Assembly (NCBI RefSeq): GCF_003258605.2
Contig: NZ_CP031264.1
Span: 5,084,001 to 5,148,000, forward strand
Source of the DNA: Peterkaempfera bronchialis
GTDB taxonomy: Bacteria; Actinomycetota; Actinomycetes; Streptomycetales; Streptomycetaceae
Reading direction: 5' to 3'
DNA length: 64,000 bases
The position numbers and the translations under genes were made by a program. The notes below the pieces were generated by a model, which was not told the origin of the DNA, searched no databases, and saw only the letters and a program-made list of their open reading frames with translations. Numbering within the stretch: position 1 is the first letter of the stretch; each line of letters opens with the position of its first letter. Shown here one piece after another: positions 27,353-36,050 of this stretch.

Positions 27353-27418
27353 TCAGTGGTTCAGGGGGCTGACGGCGTGACCGAAAGCCCCCACCCGGTC
27401 TGACTCCGGACTCGACAT
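27353..27418 (-). CDS. Putative leader peptide of the chloramphenicol exporter
   Basis: A 21-codon reading frame (begins MSSPESDRVG) on the same strand as the exporter, ending 113 bp before its start. TAGCGT (minus strand 27431-27426) is a good -10, placing the transcript start almost on the ATG, so the leader may be translated without a ribosome site. Its end overlaps a stable hairpin. Leaders of this kind control many phenicol-resistance genes through ribosome stalling. Confidence 0.5.
   Translation of the reverse strand: MSSPESDRVGAFGHAVSPLNH
27364..27392 (-). promoter_or_regulatory. Attenuator-like hairpin in exporter leader
   Basis: GGGGGCT and AGCCCCC form a 7-bp perfect stem with a 15-base loop inside the leader reading frame. 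A ribosome stalled on the leader would cover or release it, the expected geometry for attenuation. Confidence 0.45.
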
Positions 27419-27599
27419 GGCCCGCACGCTACCCGACCGAGGTCCTCCCAGGCACCTCGGTTTCACGGGCGTGGCCTGCGTCAGCAACGTCATGTCTCGC
27501 AACAACTAGGGTCCGTTGCGAAAGTGCGCGCGACGACGGACTTGTCGTAATACTCCTGGGGAGACGTAGAGACACGTTTCTTCTCACTTGGAGTCGTTG

Positions 27600-27947
27600 A
27601 TGGCCGTTCGCCGTGTCGTGCCCAACATTCAGTCGGGGGCCGCGCAGGAGAGCCGGGAGTTCTACGGTCTGCTGGGCTTCGAGCAGGTCATGAACCACGG
27701 CTGGATCATGACGCTCGCCTCCCCGTCAAGCCCAGCAGCGCAGATCAGCTTCATGACCAGCGACAGGACCGCGCCTGTCAACCCCGACATGAGCGTCGAG
27801 GTGGACGACGTGGATGCGGCTTATGCGGTCATGCGGGAGAGCGGTGCGGAGATCGTTCACCCCTTGCAGGACGAGGAGTGGGGCGTGCGGCGGTTCTTCG
27901 TCCGCGACCCCGGTGGACGGGTGATCAACGTGCTGGGCCACCGCTGA
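27600..27947 (+). CDS. VOC-family (glyoxalase/bleomycin-resistance fold) protein
   Basis: 115 residues, ATG with GGAG six bases upstream. One VOC module pair: VPNIQSGAAQESREFYGLLGF at the start and VRRFFVRDPGGRVINVLGH at the end, the usual beta-alpha-beta-beta-beta pattern. Metal ligands are not fully preserved, so it may bind rather than convert a small molecule. Divergent from the exporter; substrate unknown. Confidence 0.82.
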   Translation: MAVRRVVPNIQSGAAQESREFYGLLGFEQVMNHGWIMTLASPSSPAAQISFMTSDRTAPVNPDMSVEVDDVDAAYAVMRESGAEIVHPLQDEEWGVRRFFVRDPGGRVINVLGHR

Positions 27948-27980
27948 CCGCCTCCTCCGCGCCCCTGGTGAAAGCGCCGA

Positions 27981-28658
27981 TCACAGCCATTCGTTGATGG
28001 CTGCGACCAGCACCGTTGCCTCGTAGCGCACGGCCAACTTGTCGTACCTCGTGGCTACCGCTCGGTGCCGTTTCAGCCGGTTGATCCCGCACTCCACCGC
28101 GTGGCGCTCCTTGTAGTCGTCCTTGTCGAAGGCCGGCGGCCGGCCGCCTCGGGAGCCGAGCTTCTTGCGGTTGCGGACCTGGTTGGCTTTCTCCGGGATG
28201 GTGCATTCGATCCTGCGTCTGCGCAGGTAGGAGCGGTTCGCGCGGGATCCGTAGGCCTTGTCCGCACGGACTCTGTCGGGCGTGGTGCGTGGTGCGTGGT
28301 CGTCCGGGACCGGTGCGGGGGACGCGGATACGTTCGAGGACGGGCCGGAAGTGCGGGCTGTCGTGCCGGTGCCCGGCCGTGATCAGCAGCGACAGCGACT
28401 TCTGCCCCTGCTCGGTCGCAAGGTGGATCTTCGTGGTCAGACCGCTGCGGGAGCGTCCGAGCCCATGGTCGTCCGGCTCGGTGTCGATCCCGCCGGGCGG
28501 CTCGCGCTGCAGATCCCTTTTTTACGCGCGCCGGCTGCGTGCTGGTGGGCACGGCACACGGTCGAGTCCACACTCACATCCCAGATGATCAGACCCTGCG
28601 CGTCGGCCTGGACCTGCAGTTGTTCCAGATTCCGCTTCCAGGTGCCATCGCGTCGCAA
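27981..28658 (-). pseudogene. IS5-family transposase remnant
   Basis: Three frames must be joined to read it. WDVSVDSTVCRAHQHAAGARKKG (about 28620-28540), then [20 protein letters not shown] (about 28440-28385), and [20 protein letters not shown] with [20 protein letters not shown], ending in EWL-stop. These are the DDE blocks of Streptomyces IS5-type transposases. The N-terminus is missing and at least two frameshifts are present. Confidence 0.85.
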
Positions 28659-28664
28659 CAGACC

Positions 28665-29102
28665 CTAATTGGTTCCGGCGGTGAGTTCGCTGAAGAGCTT
28701 GTTTGCCGCGTCCGAGGTGAACTGGCGCTGGAGCTCGGCGCGGGCGACCTGCTTGCGGAATTCTCCTTCGTAGCCGGTGAAGCCGGCGTTGTGCATGGTG
28801 TCGGTGATCCAGGTCGCGAATGCCTGGATCGAGCGGGACGACGACGAGGCGCACGTCGGTCGGGCCGTAGAAGCGGTGGGAGTGGGTGAAACGCGGCGGC
28901 GTCCAGGTGACACGGTTGGCCGGGGCGACCCAGGTCCCGTGCTCCGTCGCTGTGGCCAGCGCGCCGGCAGCGGCGTACACAAGCTGCCCTGGACGTGCGA
29001 ATGAGGGTCGAGCCGGTAGCCGTGCGGCAGCCACGCACCTCCCTGCAGAATCGAGTTCTCCGCTTCCGGGGGAATCGTCGAAGAATGGCGGCTTTCCGGC
29101 AT
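28665..29102 (-). pseudogene. Mosaic remnant: AraC-family regulator N-terminus fused to an unrecognised C-terminus
   Basis: The upstream part, split over two frames, reads LPHGYRLDPHSHVQG and QLVYAAAGALATATEHGTWV, APANRVTWTPPRFTHSHRFYG: the cupin-like effector domain of a common AraC-type regulator. It stops before any AraC helix-turn-helix. Then a different frame gives GFTGYEGEFRKQVARAELQR and ends TAGTN-stop, which I do not recognise. Abuts the IS5 remnant, so successive insertions probably trimmed it. Confidence 0.55.
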
Positions 29103-29359
29103 CGGTCATCAGTTTACCGGTGGTGTGGGCGGACGACGTCGAGCGCCGCTCGGGCACCCCAGCACCCCGGCACCCACGGCCGTCGACCCGGAGGCGCTGT
29201 TCGCCACCTGCGGGCGGGGCGCATTAGGCCAGTCGGTGGAGGTCCGCGGTCGCTGTCGGGCAAATCGCGGTAGTTGTCCCGTCGGGTCGTTGGACGAGAT
29301 CCACGGGCGGCGCAGGATGGTCCGGCGCGGGGCGGCCCATGAACGGCAGGAGAAATGCG
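29103..29359. other. Intergenic stretch upstream of the dioxygenase
   Basis: No convincing gene. Contains the AGGAG ribosome site of the dioxygenase at its right end. Confidence 0.5.
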
Positions 29360-30250
29360 ATGTCCATCGATCTGACGGAGACGTCGATCACCGAAGCGGT
29401 GCAGCGGACTTTCGACGGCGCGGAGGACGAGCGGGTCAAGGAGCTGTTCATCTGCCTGGTGCAGCATCTGCACGACTTCACGCGGGAGGTGCGGCTGACC
29501 GGTGCCGAGTGGTTCAAGGTGATGGATTTCCTTGAGCGGGTGGGCAAGATCTGCAATCCGACTCGGCAGGAGTACGTCCTGCTGTCCGACATTCTGGGCC
29601 TGAGTGTCCTGGTGGACCTGATTCACCATCCGGGAATCGGGTCGGTGACGGATTCGACGCTGCTGGGCCCCTTCTACGTCGAAGGCCGGCCGACGGCGGA
29701 GAACGGGTCGGACATCTCCGGTGGGGTCGCGGGGACTCCGCTGTTCTTCAACGGCCGGGTGCTCGACCCGGAGGGCAATGCCGTGGCCGGCGCCCGGGTG
29801 GACACCTGGCACAGCGACGGGGAGGGCTTCTACGACGTGCAGATGCCGGAGAGGCTGCACGGCCGGTTGGCCATGCGCGCCTTGCTGACCACCGACGACG
29901 AGGGGCGGTTCTGGTACCGGTCGGTGGCCCCCCGGTACTACCCGGTCCCGACCGACGGGCCGTGCGGGGAGATCCTGCGTGCCGCGAACCGGTCGCCGAT
30001 GCGCCCGGAGCACCTGCACTTCTGGTTGCACGCCGAGGGCTTCGAGCCACTGATCACCATGCTGGTCCGCAGGGACGACCCCTATGTGGACCGGGACGCG
30101 GTCTTCGGGGTCAGGCGGTCGCTGGTGGTGGACTTCGTCCAGCGCGACGCCGGGGAGACCGCTCCGGACGGCACCCGCATGGACGAGCCGTTCCAGACGG
30201 TGGAGCGGACGTTTGTCCTGGCCCGTACGGAGCGCGCCCTGCCCCACTGA
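29360..30250 (+). CDS. Intradiol ring-cleavage dioxygenase (catechol/hydroxyquinol 1,2-dioxygenase type)
   Basis: 296 residues; start at ATG 29360 because AGGAG is seven bases upstream. An N-terminal helical linker domain is followed by LGPFYVEG, W-H-S-D-G-E-G-F-Y-D, and the iron-binding set: Tyr in FWYRSVAPRYYPVP and the pair of His in MRPEHLHFWLHAEGF. The enzyme opens catechol-type rings between the hydroxyls to give cis,cis-muconate or maleylacetate-type products, using non-haem Fe(III). The hydroxyquinol branch fits the length and linker. Next gene is a quinone oxidoreductase, probably co-transcribed. Confidence 0.9.
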   Translation: MSIDLTETSITEAVQRTFDGAEDERVKELFICLVQHLHDFTREVRLTGAEWFKVMDFLERVGKICNPTRQEYVLLSDILGLSVLVDLIHHPGIGSVTDSTLLGPFYVEGRPTAENGSDISGGVAGTPLFFNGRVLDPEGNAVAGARVDTWHSDGEGFYDVQMPERLHGRLAMRALLTTDDEGRFWYRSVAPRYYPVPTDGPCGEILRAANRSPMRPEHLHFWLHAEGFEPLITMLVRRDDPYVDRDAVFGVRRSLVVDFVQRDAGETAPDGTRMDEPFQTVERTFVLARTERALPH

Positions 30251-30307
30251 CCAGCACCTATAAGCACCTGTCAGCACCTGTTGCAACGTGCGGAAAGGAC
30301 AACAAGC

Positions 30308-31285
30308 ATGCGCGCGCTACGCTTCGAGCGATTCGGCGGCCCCGAGGTGCTGGGCGTCGAGGAGGTCGCGGACCCGGTCGCCGGTGACGGCGTGGCGGTC
30401 GTTGCCGTCAAGGCCGCTTCGATCAACCCCTCGGACGTGCTGGCCGTCTCGGGCCGCATGGAGGACACCACCCTCCCCCGCACTCCGGGCCGCGACTTCG
30501 CGGGCGTCGTCCTGGAAGGACCCGACGACTGGGTCGGTGCCGAGGTCTGGGGTACCGGGGGAGACATCGGATACAGCCTCGACGGGTCGCACGCGGAACG
30601 TATCGCCCTGCCGGTCAGCGCGCTGGCCCGCAAACCCGTCACCCTGGACTTCGCCGAGGCGGCGACGGTCGGTGTGAACTTCGTGGTCGGCTGGCTCGGT
30701 GCTGTCGAGACCGCCGAACTCGCCGAGGGCGAGACCATCGCCGTCTTCGGCGTCTCAGGAGGCGTGGGCGGAGCCGTCGCGCAGATCGCCCGCGCCGTCG
30801 GCGCCCGGCGCATTGTGGGCGTCGCCCCGCACGCCCCGGCACCCGGTACCCCTGCGGCCGAGGCCATCGACGCGTTTGTGCCCTTCGACGCCGACACCGA
30901 CGTCCCCGCCGAGATCCGGCGACTCACCGGCGGCCGGGGCGCCGATGTCGTCTACGACGCCGTAGGCGGCGTCACCACGCCGTCCGCCGTCGCGTCCCTT
31001 GCCCACCGGGGCCGCCTGGTCGTCATCAGCGCCATCGGCACCTCCACCGCCGAGGTCGACCTCCGCGACTTCTACCACCGCGAACTGCGCATGCTGGGCG
31101 TCGACAGCCGCAAACTGGACGTGACCGCCTCTGCCGAACGCCTGAAGCGGATCAGCCCCCACTTCGAGCGCGGTGAGTTCAGGCCGCTCCCCATCGTGCA
31201 GACCTTCGACCTCGACCACGGCCCGGACGCGTATCGCGCGGTGGCGGAGAAGACGGTGCGCGGCCGGGCCGTCATCCAACCCTGA
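30308..31285 (+). CDS. Zinc-free quinone oxidoreductase-like NADP-dependent dehydrogenase (MDR family)
   Basis: 325 residues from ATG 30308, with AAGGA upstream. GroES-like N-terminus (MRALRFERFGGPEVLGVEEV; TPGRDFAGVV) and Rossmann domain with the motif VFGVSGGVGGAVAQIARAVG at about 148. No structural zinc Cys cluster, so it belongs to the QOR branch that reduces quinones or enones with NADPH. Lies 58 bp behind the dioxygenase, consistent with an aromatic or quinone metabolism pair. Confidence 0.88.
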   Translation: MRALRFERFGGPEVLGVEEVADPVAGDGVAVVAVKAASINPSDVLAVSGRMEDTTLPRTPGRDFAGVVLEGPDDWVGAEVWGTGGDIGYSLDGSHAERIALPVSALARKPVTLDFAEAATVGVNFVVGWLGAVETAELAEGETIAVFGVSGGVGGAVAQIARAVGARRIVGVAPHAPAPGTPAAEAIDAFVPFDADTDVPAEIRRLTGGRGADVVYDAVGGVTTPSAVASLAHRGRLVVISAIGTSTAEVDLRDFYHRELRMLGVDSRKLDVTASAERLKRISPHFERGEFRPLPIVQTFDLDHGPDAYRAVAEKTVRGRAVIQP

Positions 31286-31841
31286 GCCGCCGCCGACTGC
31301 TGGAGCTGTGCAGCCAGACGCGGAGCGGGCCGAGCACGGTGAAGCCGCCGGCCAGTGCGGGGGTGAGGCCGTCTCCGCGTTCGTAGCCCACGAGGGGGAG
31401 GCCGGGGAAGTGGTCGGCGGCTGCGGTGATCGCTGAGGACCAGATGGCGGCGGTGCCGCCGGGGTCGGTGGCGTACAGGTTGGAGACGCCGACCGGCCCG
31501 GAGCCGCGGTTCAGGACGGCGCCCCCGGCGAGGTCGTCGCCGTCGAGCACGGCCAGCACCAGCACCGACGGGTCGTCCAGCAACGCCGGTCGGAAGACGT
31601 CCGGGGCCCCGGCGCCGCCATGCCAGGCGTCCTGCCAGTCGCGGAGCCGGGCGGCCGTGGCGACCCGCTCGGTACGCAGGCCCGGCGCCGCCGCCACGGG
31701 GAGCCCTGCGGGACGGTGGATCCACTGGGCGTGGAAGAGCACGCCGAAGCCGTACGAGGTGAGGTCGAGCGTGGCGAAGCTGTCCTTGACGGAGCACCCG
31801 GGCGACGCCGTGTCGACCCCCGGCAGGAAGTCGTCCGGCAC
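31272..31841 (-). CDS. GNAT-like protein, probably 5'-damaged
   Basis: 189 residues from the first in-frame GTG. The frame stays open for about 50 codons upstream with protein-like text (WLTAGSSFGRGAWWASRRTP, IYYPDAVTLHEGA) but has no start codon before a TGA, suggesting the real N-terminus was lost. Motifs SPGCSVKDSFATLDLTSYGF and ALLDDPSVLVLAVLDG, GVSNLYATD are those of actinobacterial GNAT-fold proteins of unknown substrate. Its 3' end overlaps the converging oxidoreductase by 14 bases. Confidence 0.6.
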   Translation of the reverse strand: MPDDFLPGVDTASPGCSVKDSFATLDLTSYGFGVLFHAQWIHRPAGLPVAAAPGLRTERVATAARLRDWQDAWHGGAGAPDVFRPALLDDPSVLVLAVLDGDDLAGGAVLNRGSGPVGVSNLYATDPGGTAAIWSSAITAAADHFPGLPLVGYERGDGLTPALAGGFTVLGPLRVWLHSSSSRRRLRVG

Positions 31842-32069
31842 CGCGCCCTCGTGCAGCGTGACGGCGTCGGGGTAGTAGATCGGCGTACGCCGGGAAGCCC
31901 ACCAGGCCCCCCGGCCAAACGAGGACCCCGCAGTGAGCCAGCACCGTTCCGCGCCGCGAGGCTGGGCGCGGCAGCCGCCAGCAAGCTCTCACTCCGTGAC
32001 GCGCTGGTCGGTGTCGCGCCACATCAACGGCACGACACCGACCGTTGGCCCGCTGAGTAGGCTGCCGTC

Positions 32070-32448
32070 GTGATCCGCGCTGTGGTGTTCGACGTCGGTG
32101 AGTGCCTGGTGGACGAGACCCGGGAGTACGGGACGTGGGCGGACTGGTTGGGGGTGCCGCGTCACACCTTTGCCGCCACGTTCGGTGCGGTCATCGCCCG
32201 GGGCCTGGACTACCGCGAGACCTTCCAGGTCTTCCGGCCCGGCTTCGACCTGGCCGAGCAGCGTGAAGCCCGCGCCGCCGCCGGGCAGCCGGAGCACTTC
32301 GGCGAGGAGGACCTGTACGGCGCTGATCCGGCGGGGGCCCTGGGGTGTCATCCAGCAGTACGACCCGGATGCGAGTCGGCTGCCGACCCTGCGGATCGAG
32401 AGCCTGGAGGAGCTGCCCGGGAGGATCGCGGAGCTGAGGGGCGGCTGA
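32070..32448 (+). pseudogene. HAD-family hydrolase with internal deletion
   Basis: The 5' part (from GTG) reads VVFDVGECLVDETREYGTWA, the HAD nucleophile motif I with D-x-G in place of D-x-D, and runs to FGEEDLYGAD. At about 32320 the natural sequence resumes in another frame with ALIRRGPWGVIQQYDPDASR and ends RIAELRGG-stop, which is the usual HAD C-terminus. Motifs II and III (Thr/Ser, Lys, Asp-Asp) are gone: roughly 80-100 codons were deleted. Inactive. Confidence 0.7.
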
Positions 32449-32468
32449 CCCGGCCGGGGTGGTGCGGG

Positions 32469-33118
<650 letters not shown>

Positions 33119-33122
<4 letters not shown>

Positions 33123-34357
33123 GGTGCTCCCTTGCCGTCGGTGGGGAGTACGGCGTACACCTGCCACACCCTGCCGTCCGCGCCGTCCGCGCCGCCCGCG
33201 CCGTCCTCCGGGCCCGCGCCGTCCGCGCCGCCCGCGCCGTCCGCGCTGTCCTCCGGGCCCGCCCGGAACGACCCGCCCAGCAGCGCCGTACGCTCCCGCA
33301 TCCCCACCAGACCCGCGCCGGAGCCGGGGGCCCGTGGCCCGGCCGGGCGGTCGCCGTACGGGCTGGTGACCCGTACGGTGAGTGCGCCGTCGAGCTGGAC
33401 GAGGGAGACGGTGACCGGGCCGGGGGCCGCGTGCTTGAGCGCGTTGGTCAGGGACTCCTGGGTGATGCGGTAGGCGGTGAGTGCGACGGGCGGCGGGAGG
33501 CCCGGGCCGGGGGGACGGGTGTCCTGCACGATGACCTCCAGGCCGTTCGCGCGGGCGTTGGCGACGAGGGCGGGGATGCCGTCCAGGGTGGGTACGGTGG
33601 CCGGTTCCAGGTCGGCGTTGTCGACGCGGAGCAGCCCGATGAGCCGACGCATCTCGGTGAGGCCGTCGACGCTGTTCTCCCGGATGACCGCGAGGGCGTC
33701 CGCTGTGGTGCGCGGATCGTCCCGCGACAGTGCGGCGGTGGAGTGGATGGCGATGGCGGAGAGCCGGTTGGCGACCATGTCGTGCAGTTCCCGCGCCATC
33801 CGGGTGCGCTCCGCCGTGACGGCCTGCGCCCGGTCCAACTCGGCCAGCAGCGCGGTCTGCTGGGCGTGCAGTCGGGCGGACTCGGCGGCTGCCTGGTGGT
33901 TGCGGACCAGGGCCCCCGTGGTCGCGGGAGCGAAGGCGACCAGGCCGATGACCACCCCGATGAGCAGTGCCTCGGGCGTCCGGTACCAGGCGACGAAGCC
34001 GATGGTCGCGGTGACCGTGAGCAGCCCGGCGGCGACCGGGATCCGCCGTGCGGCGGCGGGGCTTCCATAGAGGGTGGCCGCGTACACCAGGTCGGTGAAC
34101 ATCAGGACCGTGGCGAGGCTGCCCACGGTGAACTGGTCCGCGACCAGGGCCAGCGTGCCGGCCAGCAGCGCCGACTGCGGTCTGGAACGCCGGACCAGCT
34201 CCAGCGCGGCCGTCACGACCAGCGGCAGCAGCACCCAGGCCCCGCCCAGCGGCCGGCCGGCCTGGTTGTGCAGCCCGAGTGCCCACAGCAGCAGGCCGCC
34301 GACCAGGCCCAAGGCGGCGATCCGCGCATCGTCACGGTGCGGACGCAGCAGAGACAT
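33119..34357 (-). CDS. Sensor histidine kinase (HisKA_3 type) with repetitive C-terminal tail
   Basis: 412 residues from ATG 34357. Four or five N-terminal membrane helices (about 15-140) with little extracytoplasmic loop, then the HisKA_3 dimer helix with the phospho-His in ERTRMARELHDMVANRLSAI and HATPase motifs (ESLTNALKHA; GLVGMRERTALLGG). After the G2 box the protein carries an unusual Asp-Gly-Ala tail (GPEDSADGAGG, AGPEDGAGGADGADG) from a tandem DNA repeat. Cognate regulator overlaps downstream by four bases. Confidence 0.93.
33172..33260. repeat. Tandem GC-rich repeat within histidine kinase 3' end
   Basis: Two copies of a unit built from CGCCGTCCGCGCCGCC followed by CTCCGGGCCC (33181-33215 and 33217-33260, the second with a 9-base extra). 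It keeps the reading frame and encodes the Asp-Gly-Ala tail. Confidence 0.7.
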
Positions 34358-34517
34358 GGGCAGTTCCCCCCTTCCGCACGGACCCGGTTGCTCCGCCCTC
34401 CCGGTGACCCCGGACAGCACGGTACATCGAAGGGTGCAGGCGAACCTCGTCGCCGGCGACGACTCCGACCGCCCGCGTGGACGGAACGATGGACAGGGTG
34501 AACGGGAGGAGTGTGTG

Positions 34518-35072
34518 GTGATCGTCACCCTGATCATCGTCTGCGAGGTCGGCTTCTGGGTCCTGCTGGCCGCCGGGCTGGCCGTCCGATACCTGCTCGG
34601 GATGCGGCGCACCAGTGTGGCGCTGCTGCTGTGCGAACCGCTGCTTGAGGTCCTCCTGCTGGTCTTCACCGCCGTCGACCTCAAGAACGGCGCCCGACCC
34701 GGCTGGGAGCACGGGCTGGCCGCGCTCTACGTCGGCTTCACGGTCGGCTACGGCCACTTCACCATCACCTGGCTCGACGGACATGCCGCACACCGCTTCG
34801 CGGGCGCCCCCCGCCCTGTCAAGCCACCCCGGTACGGCATGGCGCGAGCCCGCCACGAGGGCAGGCTGTGGCTGCGTTCGCTGCTCGCGGGGGCGGTCGC
34901 CTGCGGACTGCTTGAGCTGGCCGTCCGCTACGTCGGGGACGGCGCCGCCGCCGAACCGCTGCGGCTCTGGCAACTCGTCGCGCTGCGCACGGTCGGGGTG
35001 CACGGCGTGATCGCGCTCACCTATCTGCTCTGGCCGAAGAAGGCGCCGGTGGGCGAGAGCGGGAAGCGCTGA
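34518..35072 (+). CDS. Integral membrane protein of unknown function
   Basis: 184 residues; the second of two adjacent GTG codons is chosen because AGGAG sits six bases ahead. Five hydrophobic helices (VTLIIVCEVGFWVLLAAGLA; VALLLCEPLLEVLLLVF; LYVGFTVGYGHFTITWL; LLAGAVACGLLELAV; IALTYLLWP). Short basic tail. Not recognised beyond resemblance to conserved actinobacterial membrane proteins. Divergent from the histidine kinase gene, so it could be a target of that system. Confidence 0.72.
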   Translation: MIVTLIIVCEVGFWVLLAAGLAVRYLLGMRRTSVALLLCEPLLEVLLLVFTAVDLKNGARPGWEHGLAALYVGFTVGYGHFTITWLDGHAAHRFAGAPRPVKPPRYGMARARHEGRLWLRSLLAGAVACGLLELAVRYVGDGAAAEPLRLWQLVALRTVGVHGVIALTYLLWPKKAPVGESGKR

Positions 35073-35156
35073 CCGGCCGACCGCGCCGCCCGCCGCAGGG
35101 CCGGGGCGGCGGTCCCAGCCCGGCGGACCTCTCTTCCCCCGAAGGCACCGGAGCCC

Positions 35157-35813
35157 CTATGCCCGGGATGTGCCGTCCCAGCGCCAGGTGGTCAGACGAG
35201 GGCGCCCGGGCAGTTCGGCGCGTCCGGTCGCCCACAGCAGGGTGGGCCAGGGATCCGTGGACGCTGGGGCGTTCGGAAACAGCCGGGCGAGCACCCGTGA
35301 GCAGAGATCGGCGGAGGGGTTCCAGGCAAGCCCGAGCCCTTGGGCCAGGTCGTGGGTGTGCACCAGCGTCTCCACGATCCCCATCGCGGCGAAGCCCTCG
35401 GCGTCGGAGATGCCGAAGACGTGGTAGGCGCGAGCCTGCGGGGGTGTCGTGCGCACCATGGCGACCAGCAGCGCGCCGCTGGCCTCCAGCACCTGCAACA
35501 GGCCGCTGGGCCCCGCCTTGCGGTCCGCGTGAATCGCGTTCGCGGGGCCGCCGGGCCTCCGGCTCTCCCAGCTGAAGGGCACCTCGCCGTCCAAGGGCGG
35601 TGTTCTGGGGCCCAGTTGCACGGCGTATGCGAAGAGGTCGTCGCTGAGGTGCTCGACCGTCTCCCAGCAGTCCCATTCCAGCGAACCCGCTTTTCCGTCC
35701 CATGCGGCTGGGGGCGCCTTACGGAGGACTGCCACAGCGAGCTGCACGGCAAGGTCCAGGTCGTCCGCAGTGACGGGGGACCGGGAGGGGCCAATCTCGG
35801 CTGATCGGGACAT
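35157..35813 (-). CDS. DinB-like / mycothiol-dependent-maleylpyruvate-isomerase-fold protein
   Basis: 218 residues. Helical-bundle fold typical of DinB/MDMPI proteins: WDCWETVEHLSDDLFAYAVQ near 50 and GIVETLVHTHDLAQGLGLAW near 150 provide the three metal-binding His (in H-L, H-T-H-D). These proteins are thought to use mycothiol or related thiols in metal-dependent transfer or isomerisation. No partner gene adjacent. ATG 35813 is used as start. Confidence 0.82.
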   Translation of the reverse strand: MSRSAEIGPSRSPVTADDLDLAVQLAVAVLRKAPPAAWDGKAGSLEWDCWETVEHLSDDLFAYAVQLGPRTPPLDGEVPFSWESRRPGGPANAIHADRKAGPSGLLQVLEASGALLVAMVRTTPPQARAYHVFGISDAEGFAAMGIVETLVHTHDLAQGLGLAWNPSADLCSRVLARLFPNAPASTDPWPTLLWATGRAELPGRPRLTTWRWDGTSRA

Positions 35814-35986
35814 GGCAGGACCGTACCGCGACCGGAAGGAGCCACGCCCTCTCCCTCGGATCACGGGCCGTCGCCACCCGGCGAACGTTGCCTGATGCAG
35901 CACCGGTTGCCGACACCGGCTCGCAGCCAGTCACGGGCCCGTTCCACCTTCGGGGTGCGGAGCCGCTCGGCGGCGAGTATGGCGGG

Positions 35987-36027
35987 CGGCGGTCCCGAGG
36001 GCGTCAGACGCGCTCTCGGGACCGCCG
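35987..36027 (-). terminator. Terminator hairpin downstream of parC
   Basis: A 13-bp perfect stem (CGGCGGTCCCGAG and its complement) with a 15-base loop lies 24 bp after the parC stop. Strongest hairpin in this gap, and no other function is apparent. Confidence 0.75.
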
Positions 36028-36050
36028 CAGGTCGGGCCGGGGGGCCGGGG

